Below are positions 1-8,912 of a DNA stretch of 42,984 bases, in pieces (the first letter of the stretch is position 1; each line of letters starts with the position of its first letter). The stretch spans positions 1-42,984 of the forward strand of contig NZ_BBCB01000019.1 in the NCBI RefSeq assembly GCF_001311825.1, given 5' to 3'. The notes below the pieces were generated by a model that was not told the DNA's origin, did no database searches, and saw only the letters and a program-made list of their open reading frames with translations. This DNA comes from Salidesulfovibrio brasiliensis JCM 12178 (GTDB lineage: Bacteria > Desulfobacterota > Desulfovibrionia > Desulfovibrionales > Desulfovibrionaceae). The position numbers and the translations under genes are program-made.

Positions 1-66
1 CTGAGGGGAAGGGAAGAGGGGAACCGCTTTTTGCAAAAAGGGGTTCCCCTCTTCCCTTCCCCTCAG
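1..66. repeat. 66-nt near-perfect inverted repeat
   Basis: Positions 1-25 and 42-66 are exact reverse complements. Inside them CTTTTT (27-32) and AAAAAG (35-40) pair as well, leaving only the G26/G41 mismatch and a GC centre. One arm is almost all purine (4-23) and the other all pyrimidine. It lies beyond the lpdA terminator, so it may be the terminator of a gene to the left or a structured intergenic repeat. It touches the window edge and may be longer. Confidence 0.85.
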
Positions 67-77
67 CCGCCGGAGGC

Positions 78-111
78 AAAAAAAGACCCCGAGGTTTTGC
101 CTCGGGGTCTT
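78..111 (-). terminator. Rho-independent terminator of lpdA
   Basis: A 12-bp perfect stem (83-94 with 100-111, 5-nt loop) is followed on the minus strand by seven T residues. It starts about 25 nt past the lpdA stop codon and closes the gcv operon. Confidence 0.9.
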
Positions 112-135
112 GGTGTTTTTTATGCGGCAGAGGGG

Positions 136-1494
136 TTAGCCCTCGGAGCGTTCCGCCTTGAGTGCGTTGAGAAGCACTTCGTCGAGGGTGGGGTGCGGGA
201 AGATGGTGTTGTGGATGTCGTCGGGAGTCCATCCTTCCTGCACGATCATGGTTGCGGGCGTGGTGAGCCGTGAGGCGTCGTGGCCCACGGCGGTGACGCC
301 GACGACCTTGTTCTCAAGCCAGACCACTTTGCAGAAGCCTTGTGTGGCGGCGTGGGACTGGGCGATGGGGTTGCCGGCAAAGGCGAACTTGGAGGTTTCG
401 CAGCTTTTGCCTTGTGCCTTGAGTTCTTCGGGCATGAGGCCGACGCGCATGGTTTCGGGCGAGCCGTAGAGGACGCTTGGGATCGGACCGGGCGCGTAGG
501 GCGTGTCGATTTTTCCGGCCACGCGGCTGGCGACGTAGTGGGCCTGATGGCTGGCGGCGTGCGCAAGCTGGATGCGGCCGTTGACGTCGCCCACTGCGTA
601 GATGCCGGGGGCTGCTTCGAGGTAGTCGTTCACCGTGACGTTTCCGCGTTCCAGCGTGACGCCGAGGGCTTCGAGGCCGAGTTTGTCGGAGACGGGACCG
701 CGCCCGACGGCCACGAGGGCCTTTTCGGCTTCGATGACGTCGCCGCCGTCGAGGGTGAGCACGGCCTTGCCGTTTTCGGTCTTGACGGACTGGACGCGCA
801 CGCCGAGGCGGATGTCCCATTTCCAGCGCTTGAAGATGGAGCGCAGGGCCTTGGAGACTTCCGGGTCCTCAAGGGGCGCGACGCGGTCCATGGCGTCAAC
901 CACGGTGATTTTCGCGCCCATGCGGTGGGCGGCCTGAGCCATTTCGAGGCCGATGTAGCCTGCACCGACGACGATGAGGCTTTCGGGCATGGCCGTCATT
1001 TCGAGGAATCCGTCCGAGTCGACAACGCAGTCGTTGTCCGGTTCGAGGCCGGGGAAGAAGGTCGGCTTGGAGCCGGTGGCCACGAGAATATTCTCGCAGT
1101 CGAGCTCCTTGGTGCCTTCCTCGGTTTCCACGACGACCTTGCCTTTTTCCGGGACGGTTCCGGTGCCGGTGAAGAGGTCCACGCCGAGCTGCTTGAGGCG
1201 CTGGGCCATGGCCTTTCTGGTGCCGGCTATGAGTTTTTCCTTGCGGGCGGCAAGCGCGGCATAGTCCACGGTGATGCTGCCGTCCGCAACTTTCATTTTC
1301 TTCTGGGCCGAGAGTTCCTCGATGGCCGAAGTGGCGCCGAGGATTACCTTGGTTGGGATGCAGCCCCGGTTGAGGCAGGTTCCGCCGAGGTCGCGCTTTT
1401 CCACGAGCGCGACCTTGATGCCGAATCCGGCAGCCTCTGTGGCGGCGTCGTAGCCGCCCGGGCCTGCGCCGATGACAACGAGATCGTAGGTCAT
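136..1494 (-). CDS. lpdA: dihydrolipoyl dehydrogenase (glycine cleavage L protein)
   Basis: FAD-dependent enzyme that reoxidises the dihydrolipoyl arm of GcvH with NAD+. The 452-aa protein has the N-terminal dinucleotide fold VVIGAGPGGYDAA, the redox-active disulfide GGTCLNRGCIPTK, a central NAD-binding GAGYIG motif and the C-terminal HPTLDEV His/Glu pair of the family. The ATG at 1494 is preferred over an upstream TTG at 1509: it has GAGGA a few bases upstream and begins one base after the gcvPB stop. Last gene of gcvH-gcvPA-gcvPB-lpdA, so it most likely serves glycine cleavage rather than a 2-oxoacid dehydrogenase. Intact. Confidence 0.95.
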   Translation of the reverse strand: MTYDLVVIGAGPGGYDAATEAAGFGIKVALVEKRDLGGTCLNRGCIPTKVILGATSAIEELSAQKKMKVADGSITVDYAALAARKEKLIAGTRKAMAQRLKQLGVDLFTGTGTVPEKGKVVVETEEGTKELDCENILVATGSKPTFFPGLEPDNDCVVDSDGFLEMTAMPESLIVVGAGYIGLEMAQAAHRMGAKITVVDAMDRVAPLEDPEVSKALRSIFKRWKWDIRLGVRVQSVKTENGKAVLTLDGGDVIEAEKALVAVGRGPVSDKLGLEALGVTLERGNVTVNDYLEAAPGIYAVGDVNGRIQLAHAASHQAHYVASRVAGKIDTPYAPGPIPSVLYGSPETMRVGLMPEELKAQGKSCETSKFAFAGNPIAQSHAATQGFCKVVWLENKVVGVTAVGHDASRLTTPATMIVQEGWTPDDIHNTIFPHPTLDEVLLNALKAERSEG

Positions 1495-1495
1495 G

Positions 1496-2947
1496 CTAGT
1501 CCTCGACAAGGTCCTGTGTCAGTTGCATGGCGCGCGCCGCCTGCGTCTCGTCGAGACGGGTGACGGGCAGGGTAACGGGGCACTGCTGCACGGCTTCGGG
1601 GTTTGCCTCGGCCTCTTCGGCGATGGCGATGAGGTCATCCACGAAGTGGTCCAGCGTGGCCTTGCTTTCGGTCTCCGTGGGCTCGACCATGATGCACTCC
1701 TTGACGATCAGCGGGAAGTACACGGTGGGCGCGTGGTGGCCTTTGTCGAGCAGCGCCTTGGCAATATCGAGGGCGCGCACGCCTTTTTCCGCCTGACGAA
1801 CCGCGCTGGCGACGAACTCGTGCATGCAGATGCGGTTGTAGGGGATCTCGAAGTGGTCTTCGAGGCGCTTGCGCATGTAGTTGGCGGCCAGCACCGCGTT
1901 TTCGGAGGCGCGGGACAGGCCCTGCTTTCCGAGGCGCAGCATGTAGGCGTAGGCTTTGAGGTAGACGCCGAAGTTGCCGTAGAAGGGCGCCACGTAGCCG
2001 ATGGATTTCGGGTAGTCGTAGTTCAGGGCGAACTGGCCGTCTTCGAGCTTTTCCACGCGGGAGATGGGCAGGTATGGCTCGACGCGTTCGGACACGCCGA
2101 CCGGGCCGGAGCCGGGGCCGCCGCCGCCGTGCGGGGTGCCGAAGGTCTTGTGCAGGTTGAGGTGCACGATGTCGAAGCCTGCGTCGCCCACGCGCATCTG
2201 GCCCATGATGGCGTTGAGGTTTGCGCCGTCGTAGTAGAGCAGGGCGTCGACCTCACGCAGCATGGCCACGATTTCAGGCAGGTGCTTCTCGAACAGGCCG
2301 AGGGTGTTGGGGCAGGTCATCATCATGCCCGCCACTTCGTCGTCGAGGACTTCGCGCAGGGCTCCCGGGTCAACGATGCCGTCGCGGGACTCGATGGAGA
2401 CGACGTCGTATCCGGCCACTGCGGCCGAGGCCGGGTTGGTGCCGTGGGCGGAGTCGGGGACGATGATCTTGGTCTTCTTGTTGCCCTTGTCCTTGTGGTA
2501 GGCGGCCATGAGCATGACGCCGGTCAGCTCGCCGTGCGCGCCCGCCATGGGGTGCAGGGTGTAGGAGTGCATGCCGGTGACTTCGCAGAGAAGTTGCTCG
2601 GTCTCGTACATGACCTCGAGCGCGCCCTGGCAGAAGCGGCCCGCGCCCTGAAGCTGGGGCATGACCGGGTGCAGCCGGGTGAAGCCCGGCAGCGCGGCAA
2701 CCTGCTCGGTGAACTTGGGGTTGTACTTCATGGTGCAGGAGCCGAGCGGATAGAAGTTTCCGTCCACGCCGAAGTTGCGCTGGGAGAGCTTGGTGAAGTG
2801 GCGCACCACGTCCAGCTCGCCCGCGCTGGGCAGACCGGCTTCGTTCTCGCGCAGCAGTTCGCGGGGGATGTATGCCTCTTCGCCGATGCCGTCGCAGGGC
2901 CAGCAGCCTTCGCGGCCGGGTACGGATTTTTCGAATATGGTCTTCAT
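1496..2947 (-). CDS. gcvPB: glycine dehydrogenase (decarboxylating) subunit 2
   Basis: C-terminal half of the split P protein, which decarboxylates glycine and loads aminomethyl onto lipoylated GcvH. 483 aa, normal for the two-subunit form. The PLP lysine lies in NLHKTFGTPHGGGGPG, the family signature. The start ATG overlaps the gcvPA stop (TAATG) and the stop is one base from the lpdA start, so translation is probably coupled. Its partner gcvPA carries an apparent frameshift, but this gene is intact. Confidence 0.96.
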   Translation of the reverse strand: MKTIFEKSVPGREGCWPCDGIGEEAYIPRELLRENEAGLPSAGELDVVRHFTKLSQRNFGVDGNFYPLGSCTMKYNPKFTEQVAALPGFTRLHPVMPQLQGAGRFCQGALEVMYETEQLLCEVTGMHSYTLHPMAGAHGELTGVMLMAAYHKDKGNKKTKIIVPDSAHGTNPASAAVAGYDVVSIESRDGIVDPGALREVLDDEVAGMMMTCPNTLGLFEKHLPEIVAMLREVDALLYYDGANLNAIMGQMRVGDAGFDIVHLNLHKTFGTPHGGGGPGSGPVGVSERVEPYLPISRVEKLEDGQFALNYDYPKSIGYVAPFYGNFGVYLKAYAYMLRLGKQGLSRASENAVLAANYMRKRLEDHFEIPYNRICMHEFVASAVRQAEKGVRALDIAKALLDKGHHAPTVYFPLIVKECIMVEPTETESKATLDHFVDDLIAIAEEAEANPEAVQQCPVTLPVTRLDETQAARAMQLTQDLVED

Positions 2948-4280
2948 TACTTCATCGCCCCCTTCATCATCTCGACGAACACGCCGATCTGTTCTTCCGT
3001 GGTCTTTTCGGTGCAGGCCAGCAGCAGGCCGTTTTCCAGCCCTTCATAGTAGCGGCCCAGCGGGAAGCCCGGGATGAAGCCCTTGTCGGACATTTTGCCG
3101 ACGAGGTCGTAGGCCGGGACGGGCAGGGTCACGGCGAATTCATTGCCGAAGGAACCCTTGGTGAGCATCTCCACGCCGTCAATGGCGGTGAGACGGTCTG
3201 CCAGCTGGTGTGCGCGCTCAATGGACAGGCGCGCGGCGCGGCGCAGGCCCTGCTCGCCGAGGGCGCACATGTGCACGAGGGCACGCAGGGCGCACAGCGA
3301 CTGGTTGGAGCAGATGTTGGAGGTGGCCTTCTGGCGGCGGATGTGCTGCTCGCGGGCTGAAGGGTCAGGACGTAGCCGGTGCGGCCTTCGGTGTCCTGCG
3401 TGCGGCCGACGATGCGGCCGGGCATCTGGCGCACCATCTTCTTGGTGCAGGTCATGATGCCGAGGTACGGGCCGCCGAAGGAGAGGGGCATGCCGAGGCT
3501 CTGGCCTTCGGCCACGGCGATGTCCGCGCCCATGTCGCCGGGCGTCTTCAGAAGGGTCTGAAGCACCGGATAGGAGGAAATGATGGAGACTGCCTTCTGT
3601 TCGGCGGCTGCCTTGAAGAGTTCGGTGAAGTCGTTGACCGAGCCGAAGAAGTTCGGGTTCTGGACCATGACTGCCGCGGTGTCCTTGTCGATGGCTGCCT
3701 TGATGCCTTCGATGTCGGTCATGCCGTCCTTGTGCGCGACGGTGACGAACTCCAGATTCAGGTTCGAGGTGTAGGAGTCGAGCATGACCCGGTAGATCGG
3801 GTTCAGGGCTTCGCTGACCACCACCTTGCGGCGCTTGGTCTTGCGGACCGCCATCATGAGGCCTTCGTAGAGGGCGGTGCCGCCGTCGTAGACCGAGGCG
3901 TTGGCGCAGTCCATGCCGAGCAGGCGACAGACCGCGGTCTGGTATTCGAAGATGGCCTGCAGGGTGCCCTGACTGGCTTCGGGCTGGTAGGGCGTGTAGG
4001 CGGTGTAGAACTCGCCGCGCATGGTCAGGGCGTCGACGGTGGCCGGGATGTAGTGGTCGTAGAACCCGGCGCCGAGGAAGCTGACCTTGTCGGTGGCGTT
4101 GCGTGCGGCCATGGCTTCCAGACGCATGAGCACGTCCATCTCGCTCAGGCCTTCGGGGATGTCGAAGCTTTTGGGGCGCAGGTCCTCGGGAATCTCCGCG
4201 AAGAGTTCCTCCATGGAGGACACGCCGATGGTGTCGAGCATTTCCCGGACTTCATCCGGGGTATGGGGAACGTAAGGCAT
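2947..4280 (-). CDS. gcvPA: glycine dehydrogenase subunit 1, with apparent 1-nt frameshift
   Basis: N-terminal half of the split P protein. The frame from ATG 4280 (AAGGA about 10 nt upstream) reads normally to [11 protein letters not shown], then goes out of frame. The correct C-terminal part resumes in another frame as [15 protein letters not shown] and runs to a TAA overlapping the gcvPB start. Restoring one C in the CCC run on the coding strand near 3354-3356 gives a continuous 444-aa protein of normal length. Read literally, the first frame continues to 3129 with a nonsense tail. I treat it as an intact gene with a sequence error, because the downstream part is fully conserved in character. 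Confidence 0.9.
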
Positions 4281-4306
4281 GGTTGGCAATCCTTGTGAAA
4301 AGTCGA

Positions 4307-4331
4307 AGGGCGGCCCGCAAGGAACCGCCCT
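4307..4331 (-). other. intercistronic hairpin between gcvH and gcvPA
   Basis: AGGGCGG (4307-4313) pairs with CCGCCCT (4325-4331). On the minus strand only a short mixed T stretch follows, so it is a weak terminator or an mRNA-processing stem within the operon. Confidence 0.45.
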
Positions 4332-4342
4332 GAAAAGAAGCT

Positions 4343-4722
4343 CTAGTGATCTTCGGAGTCAAGCTGGGCCTGATAGCCGTCGGCGTCCATGAGCCTTCGG
4401 GCTCGCCATTGATCTTCAGCTTGATGATCCAGCCCTTGCCGTAAGGGTCTTCGTTGATCTGTTCCGGAGCGTCTTCGAGCGCTTCGTTCACTTCGATGAC
4501 TTCACCGGCCACGGGCGCGTAGATTTCGCTTGCGGCCTTCACGGACTCCACAGAGCCGAACTCGTCGCCCTGTTCAAAGGTGTCGCCGACTTCCGGCACT
4601 TCCACGAACGTCAGGTCGCCCAACTGCTCCTGAGCGAACTGGGTGATGCCGACGGTGGCGGTGTCGCCTTCGATGAGAACCCACTCGTGGGATTTGGCGT
4701 ACTTGAGTTCCTTGGGGATCAT
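4343..4722 (-). CDS. gcvH: glycine cleavage system H protein, with apparent 1-nt frameshift
   Basis: Lipoyl carrier that shuttles the aminomethyl group between P, T and L proteins. The lipoylation motif [20 protein letters not shown] is present with its lysine. From ATG 4722 (strong AGAAGGAGG upstream) the frame is normal to KINGEPEG, then shifts. Adding one C in GGCTC near 4392-4394 restores the end [16 protein letters not shown] and a stop at 4343, giving 126 aa, the usual length. Read literally it runs on to 4252 as 156 aa and overlaps gcvPA. First gene of the operon. Confidence 0.9.
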
Positions 4723-5020
4723 GGGGCTTCCTCCTTCTATTGATATGAATAAGATGGTTGACCGAGTTTGCTGCTACCTAGCATTCTCCACCATTCATGA
4801 AAACTGTTAAAATATTGACAAGTTTCATTTTTCAAAAAAAGTGCGGCAGCGCTGTGTCAACATAATGACAAAAGCGTGCATGGCCTTTGGATCGTATGGG
4901 TTTGCAGTATACGCGTTGGTGGCTGCGGGCACCTCCGGTGTGGGTCTTATGTGAAAATTTTCATCATATGATGTTACTTTTAGTGTTGACAGTGGCACAT
5001 TGGGGCGATAGAAAAAGGAC
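4723..5020. promoter_or_regulatory. divergent promoter region between gcvH and the methyltransferase gene
   Basis: This 298-nt AT-rich gap holds no gene. It contains a minus-strand TTGACA (4855-4860) and TTGTCA (4816-4821), neither with a convincing -10 towards gcvH. It also has two adjacent palindromes, GAAAATTTTC (4953-4962) and CATCATATGATG (4962-4973), about 50-70 nt before the methyltransferase start; they could be an operator. I looked for a glycine riboswitch in the gcvH leader and did not find one. Confidence 0.5.
4986..5014 (+). promoter_or_regulatory. sigma70-like promoter abutting the 5021 start codon
   Basis: TTGACA (4986-4991), 17-nt spacer, TAGAAA (5009-5014). Transcription would begin about 6-7 nt later, at the ATG itself, implying a leaderless mRNA. 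Confidence 0.45.
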
Positions 5021-5695
5021 ATGACGCACGGTGAACTTCGTATAAACAGCGCCAACAGGGTTGAGGCAAGCGTGGGCGGCAGGCATTGGCTGCTGGACCG
5101 CGAGGCCGATCTTGAGACCCTCTGGGACCGCATGGACAACGATGCGCTGGACGAGGATGAACGGCTTCCCTACTGGGCCGAGGTATGGCCCGCGAGTCTG
5201 CTTCTCGGCGAATGGCTGGTGAGAAACCGTGATATGGTGGCCGGGAAGCGGTGTCTCGACGTGGGCTGCGGGCTCGGCCTGACCGCCATGATCGCCGCCG
5301 ACCTCGGGGCGCGAGTACTGGCTTTTGATTACGTGCCCGAGGCGCTGGCTTACGCCCGTCACAACGCCGAACTCAATGGCGTGCCCCAGCCGCTCTGGAC
5401 GGTCATGGACTGGCGGTTTCCCGCGCTGCCCCAAGGGGCTTTCGAGTTCATCTGGGCCGGGGATGTACTCTATGAAAAACGATTTTTCGAGCCGCTCACC
5501 GCGCTCTTTCGTCATGCGCTTGCGCCCGGCGGAAGGATATGGGTGGGCGAGCCGGTCCGCACGGTCTCCCGCCCCGTGTGGGACGATCTTGAGCGGGAAG
5601 GCTTTGTGCCCCGGAAGCTGACCACGGAGAAAGTGGCGCTCTGCGGACAGGAGCCAACGGTGAACCTTTGGGAAATACGTCTGCCGGAAGGCTGA
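5021..5695 (+). CDS. class I SAM-dependent methyltransferase (METTL20/21-like)
   Basis: 224 aa. It has the SAM-binding motif [12 protein letters not shown] (about residue 78), the acidic end of strand 2 ([10 protein letters not shown]) and an upstream [14 protein letters not shown] segment typical of the lysine methyltransferase group that includes ETF-beta and METTL21 enzymes (PF10294/PrmA-like). The likely substrate is a protein side chain, but none can be named from sequence. The ATG is fixed by the lack of other in-frame starts nearby. AAGGAC touches the ATG and is too close for a normal ribosome site. A 91-nt gap precedes nikR, so the genes may be cotranscribed. Confidence 0.75.
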   Translation: MTHGELRINSANRVEASVGGRHWLLDREADLETLWDRMDNDALDEDERLPYWAEVWPASLLLGEWLVRNRDMVAGKRCLDVGCGLGLTAMIAADLGARVLAFDYVPEALAYARHNAELNGVPQPLWTVMDWRFPALPQGAFEFIWAGDVLYEKRFFEPLTALFRHALAPGGRIWVGEPVRTVSRPVWDDLEREGFVPRKLTTEKVALCGQEPTVNLWEIRLPEG

Positions 5696-5786
5696 AGCAT
5701 CTGGTGGACAAGGGAATATCACGCGTCGGTTGATCCGGCGCACCGGGCGCAGGCGTCCGGCAATCAACAGAAGGAGAGAACCGACC

Positions 5787-6206
5787 ATGGGCAAGACAAT
5801 CCGATTCGGCGTGTCACTTGACTCAGACCTGCTGCACAAGTTCGACAAGCTCTGCGACGACCGCAGCTACCAGACCCGGTCCGAGGCCATCCGCGACCTG
5901 ATCCGCAAGGCGCTCGTGGAGCGCGAGTGGGAGGACGCTGAAGGCGAGCTGGCCGGAACGCTGACCCTCGTCTACGACCATCACAGCAGCGGTCTGACCC
6001 AGAAGCTGACCGAAATACAGCACGACGCGCACGACGTCATCCAGACCACCATGCACATCCACCTCGACCATCACAACTGCCTTGAGGTGATCGTGCTCAA
6101 GGGCGACGCCGTGACAATCAAGAACCTCGGCCAGAAGCTTATCTCCACCAAGGGGGTGAAACACGGCGAACTGGCCCTGACCACCACCGGAAAGGATCTC
6201 ATCTGA
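5787..6206 (+). CDS. nikR: nickel-responsive transcriptional regulator NikR
   Basis: Ribbon-helix-helix repressor with a C-terminal ACT-like nickel domain. The 139-aa protein has the RHH segment [18 protein letters not shown] at the N-terminus and the metal-binding stretch [18 protein letters not shown], which supplies the His and Cys ligands of the high-affinity site. The ATG at 5787 has AAGGAGAG 8-15 nt upstream. The stop overlaps the folE2 start (TGATG), so the two are translationally coupled. Sulfate reducers need nickel for [NiFe] hydrogenases. I see no obvious NikR operator in the preceding 90 nt. Intact and confident. Confidence 0.93.
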   Translation: MGKTIRFGVSLDSDLLHKFDKLCDDRSYQTRSEAIRDLIRKALVEREWEDAEGELAGTLTLVYDHHSSGLTQKLTEIQHDAHDVIQTTMHIHLDHHNCLEVIVLKGDAVTIKNLGQKLISTKGVKHGELALTTTGKDLI

Positions 6207-6982
6207 TGAGTGCTCCCATGCAGGACGTACAGCGTGACCCGGCGGACATCGACATGTCCATCGACCGGGTCGGGGTCAAGGGCCTGACCATGCCGCTCAT
6301 CGTGCGCCACAGGGAGAAGGGCATCCGCCACACCGTGGCCAAGATCGACCTTTCCGTGGACCTGCCCGGTGTCTTCAAGGGGACGCACATGAGCCGGTTC
6401 ATCGAGGCCCTCGAAGGGTGCGAGGAGTTCGACTACAACTCCTTCAAGGGACTGCTCGCCGACATTGCCGAGCGCCTTGAAGCCCAGAGCGCCCACTGTC
6501 GGTTCCGGTTCCCCTACTTCTTGCGGCAGGAGTCGCCCAGCAGCGGGGCCAGCGCCATGATGGACTATGACTGTCAGGTGGACGGCGAGCTCAAGGACGG
6601 CAAGCTGACCTTCACCCTCGGCGCGGACGTGCCGGTCATGACCGTGTGCCCGTGCTCCAAGGCGATATCCAGCGAGGGAGCGCACAGCCAGCGGGCCATC
6701 GTCCGGGTGCGCTGTCGCTTCACCGGGTTCCTCTGGCTGGAGGACATCATCGCCATTGCCGAGAAGTCCGCCTCGTCGCCGGTGTACTCGCTGCTGAAGC
6801 GCGAGGATGAGAAGTACGTGACCGAGGCCGCGTTCGCCAACCCGTGCTTTGTGGAGGATGTGGTCCGAAACTGTGCCAAAGGGCTGGCCGAGCACGAGCA
6901 GATCGAGTGGTTCCGGGTCGAAGTGGAGAGCTTCGAGTCCATCCACAACCATTCCGCGTTCGCGGTTATTCAGAGCGACTGA
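6206..6982 (+). CDS. folE2: GTP cyclohydrolase FolE2 (type IB)
   Basis: Converts GTP to dihydroneopterin triphosphate, the first step of folate/pterin synthesis, using an enzyme unrelated in sequence to FolE and less strictly zinc-dependent. 258 aa, normal length. The catalytic cysteine region [19 protein letters not shown] is present, with the N-terminal [12 protein letters not shown] block and the C-terminal HNHSAFAVI. The start overlaps the nikR stop. folE2 is usually linked to zinc limitation (Zur); coupling to a nickel sensor is less expected. Confidence 0.95.
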   Translation: MSAPMQDVQRDPADIDMSIDRVGVKGLTMPLIVRHREKGIRHTVAKIDLSVDLPGVFKGTHMSRFIEALEGCEEFDYNSFKGLLADIAERLEAQSAHCRFRFPYFLRQESPSSGASAMMDYDCQVDGELKDGKLTFTLGADVPVMTVCPCSKAISSEGAHSQRAIVRVRCRFTGFLWLEDIIAIAEKSASSPVYSLLKREDEKYVTEAAFANPCFVEDVVRNCAKGLAEHEQIEWFRVEVESFESIHNHSAFAVIQSD

Positions 6983-7007
6983 TCGTTCGGCTTTTTGACC
7001 GAGAGAT

Positions 7008-7045
7008 AAAAAAGACCGGGAAGGCATGCCTTCCCGGTCTTTTTT
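7008..7045. terminator. bidirectional terminator between folE2 and the ABC permease
   Basis: Perfect 38-nt palindrome AAAAAAGACCGGGAAGGC plus its reverse complement. It has a T run at the 3' end on both strands and sits between two convergent genes. Confidence 0.93.
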
Positions 7046-7064
7046 GGGTCTGTAATGGTGGCGG

Positions 7065-8842
7065 CTACATTTCCAGCCGGACCTTTTCGGGGCTCAGTTT
7101 GTTTTCCAGATGCTTGGAGTAGCGGCTCATGGCGTAGCAGCACAGGAAGTAGAGCACCGCGATGGTGGTGTAGATCTCAAAGGGGTAGAGCATCAGGCGG
7201 TTGTTGATGGAGTAGGCCGCCGTGGTGAGCTCGGTGACGCCGATGATGTAGGCCAGCGAGGTGTCCTTGAACGCGGCGATGAACATGCCCACGATGGCCG
7301 GGAGCATTTGTTTGAGGGCCTGCGGAAGGATGATCTTCCGCATGGTCTGCAGGTAGCTCAGACCCGTGGACTTGGCGGCCTCGACCTGACCGGGCGGGAT
7401 GTTCTCGATGCCGCCGCGCACGATCTCGGCGATGTAGGCGCCGAAGAACACGGTCATGGCCCATGTGGCGCTCCAGAACACGCCGATCTGGGTCTTGATG
7501 ATGATGGGCAGGAAGAAATAGACCCAGAAGATGACGATGATGAGCGGGTTGCCGCGAATCAGCTCGATGTAGACGAGACAGGGAATGCGAATGGCGTTGT
7601 TCTTTGCCGTGCGGCCCATGCCCACCAGCAGGCCGATGAAGAAACTGACACTGATGGAGAACGCGGCCATGAAGATGGACATGGACAGACCGCCGAGTCC
7701 CCAGAGCGGTTCGGTGCTGCCGCCGTTGGGAAAGCGCCAGATGAGCAGCGCGCGCAGGTTGTCCCAGATGACCTGAAAGTTGAAGGAGGCCACGCCCTTG
7801 ACGACCTGATAGCCGAGGTACAGAAGCGCCATGACAAAAAGCGTCTTGGAGCCATTGACCGTGATCTTCCAAAGGGTGGACTTTGAGCGGTGCATGAACT
7901 CCTGAAAGGGAGTGAGCTGCTTGCCGCCCTGACGGGGACGCATCATCCTGCGTAGCGGGCGTGCGAAGAGTTCCCATGCCCAGCCGAAGGGCATGAAGAC
8001 CATGTCTGCGATTTTGCGGGCCAGCGGTTTTTTGCCTGCGGGGATGATCTTGAGCTTCATGTTCACGAGGTTCATGAAGCTGGCGATGATGAGCGAAAGT
8101 GTAAGATAGATGGCCGTGGCCGCGGTGGTGGCCTCGAACCCGGAGTAGGTCAGGGATTCGACCTCCTGCATGGACCAGCAGACTTCGGCGACGCGAGGGT
8201 CATGGCCAGCGAGGAGTTCTTCATGTTGTTCAGAAATTCGGAGCCGAGCGGCGGAATGATCTCGCGGAAGGCCAGCGGCAGGATGATCTTGCGAAGCGTC
8301 TGGCCGAAGCTCATGCCGGACGAGTAGGCGGCTTCGAGCAGCCCCTTGGGAATGGACTGCATCCCGGCGCGGATGATTTCGGCCATGAATGCGGAGGTGA
8401 AGATGCCGAGGCCGATGGTTGCTGCCCAGAACTCGAAATTCAGGGCGAAGAGCTTGAAGCGAATCTCTTCGGGGAAGGCGTTGGGCAGCGCGAAGTTCCA
8501 GAAGAAGAGCTGGACCAGAAGCGGAGTGTTGCGGAAAAATTCGACGTAGGCGGTGGCAAAGCCGTACACGGGCTTGAACTTGGACAGTCGTGCAAGGCCG
8601 AACAGCGTGCCGAGGCCGATGGCGATGGCCGCCGAGTACAGGGAAATGGAGATGGTCAGGCTCAGGCCGTTGAGCATGAGCTTGCCCATGTGCCCGTATT
8701 CCTCGGTCTCGTTGATCAGTATCCCCCAGTCGAACTCGTAGTTGAACTGGAAGATGAAGCCGAAATAGTAGACGGCAAGGCTGAGAATAGCCAGCAGGGT
8801 CGCATTCTGGACCCAGGTTTTTTCGAATAGTCGATTCAGCAT
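7065..8842 (-). CDS. tandem-domain amino acid ABC transporter permease, with apparent 1-nt frameshift
   Basis: Two HisM/GlnP-type permease domains in one chain of about 592 aa after correction. Domain 1 has an EAA loop EAAYSSGMSFGQTLRKIILP near residue 170. Domain 2 has EAAKSTGLSYLQTMRKIILP near residue 488. They are joined by a basic cytoplasmic linker (about 265-330). From ATG 8842 the frame is lost after NNMKNSSLAMTL at about 8193. One extra base gives GVAEVCWSMQEVESLTY and joins the second frame, which by itself spans 7065-8171. Part of an operon with the binding protein (8913) and ATPase (9810). Alternative: a true split, but then domain 1 would lack its last helix. Confidence 0.85.
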
Positions 8843-8859
8843 TGTCTCTTCTTCAGGGA

Positions 8860-8889
8860 CGAGCCCCGGGACAAACGTCCCGGGACTCG
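8860..8889 (-). other. stable intercistronic hairpin between binding protein and permease
   Basis: CGAGTCCCGGGAC pairs with GTCCCGGGGCTCG around a 4-nt loop on the minus strand (one G-U pair). No T run follows. Such stems commonly protect the upstream binding-protein mRNA or cause partial termination so that less permease is made. Confidence 0.7.
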
Positions 8890-8912
8890 GTTTTTACAGG
8901 CTCGGATGCAGC

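Noticed and set aside
280-1563. 427-aa plus-strand open frame opposite lpdA
   Set aside because: Antisense shadow of a high-GC gene; rich in Gly/Asp/Val/His, no family features. lpdA on the other strand is certain.
1493-3049. 518-aa plus-strand open frame opposite gcvPB
   Set aside because: Antisense shadow, low-complexity His/Val/Gly composition, no ribosome site.
4986-5010. Sigma54 promoter before the methyltransferase (TGGCACATTGGGGC)
   Set aside because: GG-to-GC spacing is 9 instead of 10 and the -12 TTGC is absent.
4723-5020. Glycine riboswitch upstream of gcvH
   Set aside because: Looked for the conserved glycine aptamer blocks on the minus strand and found none.
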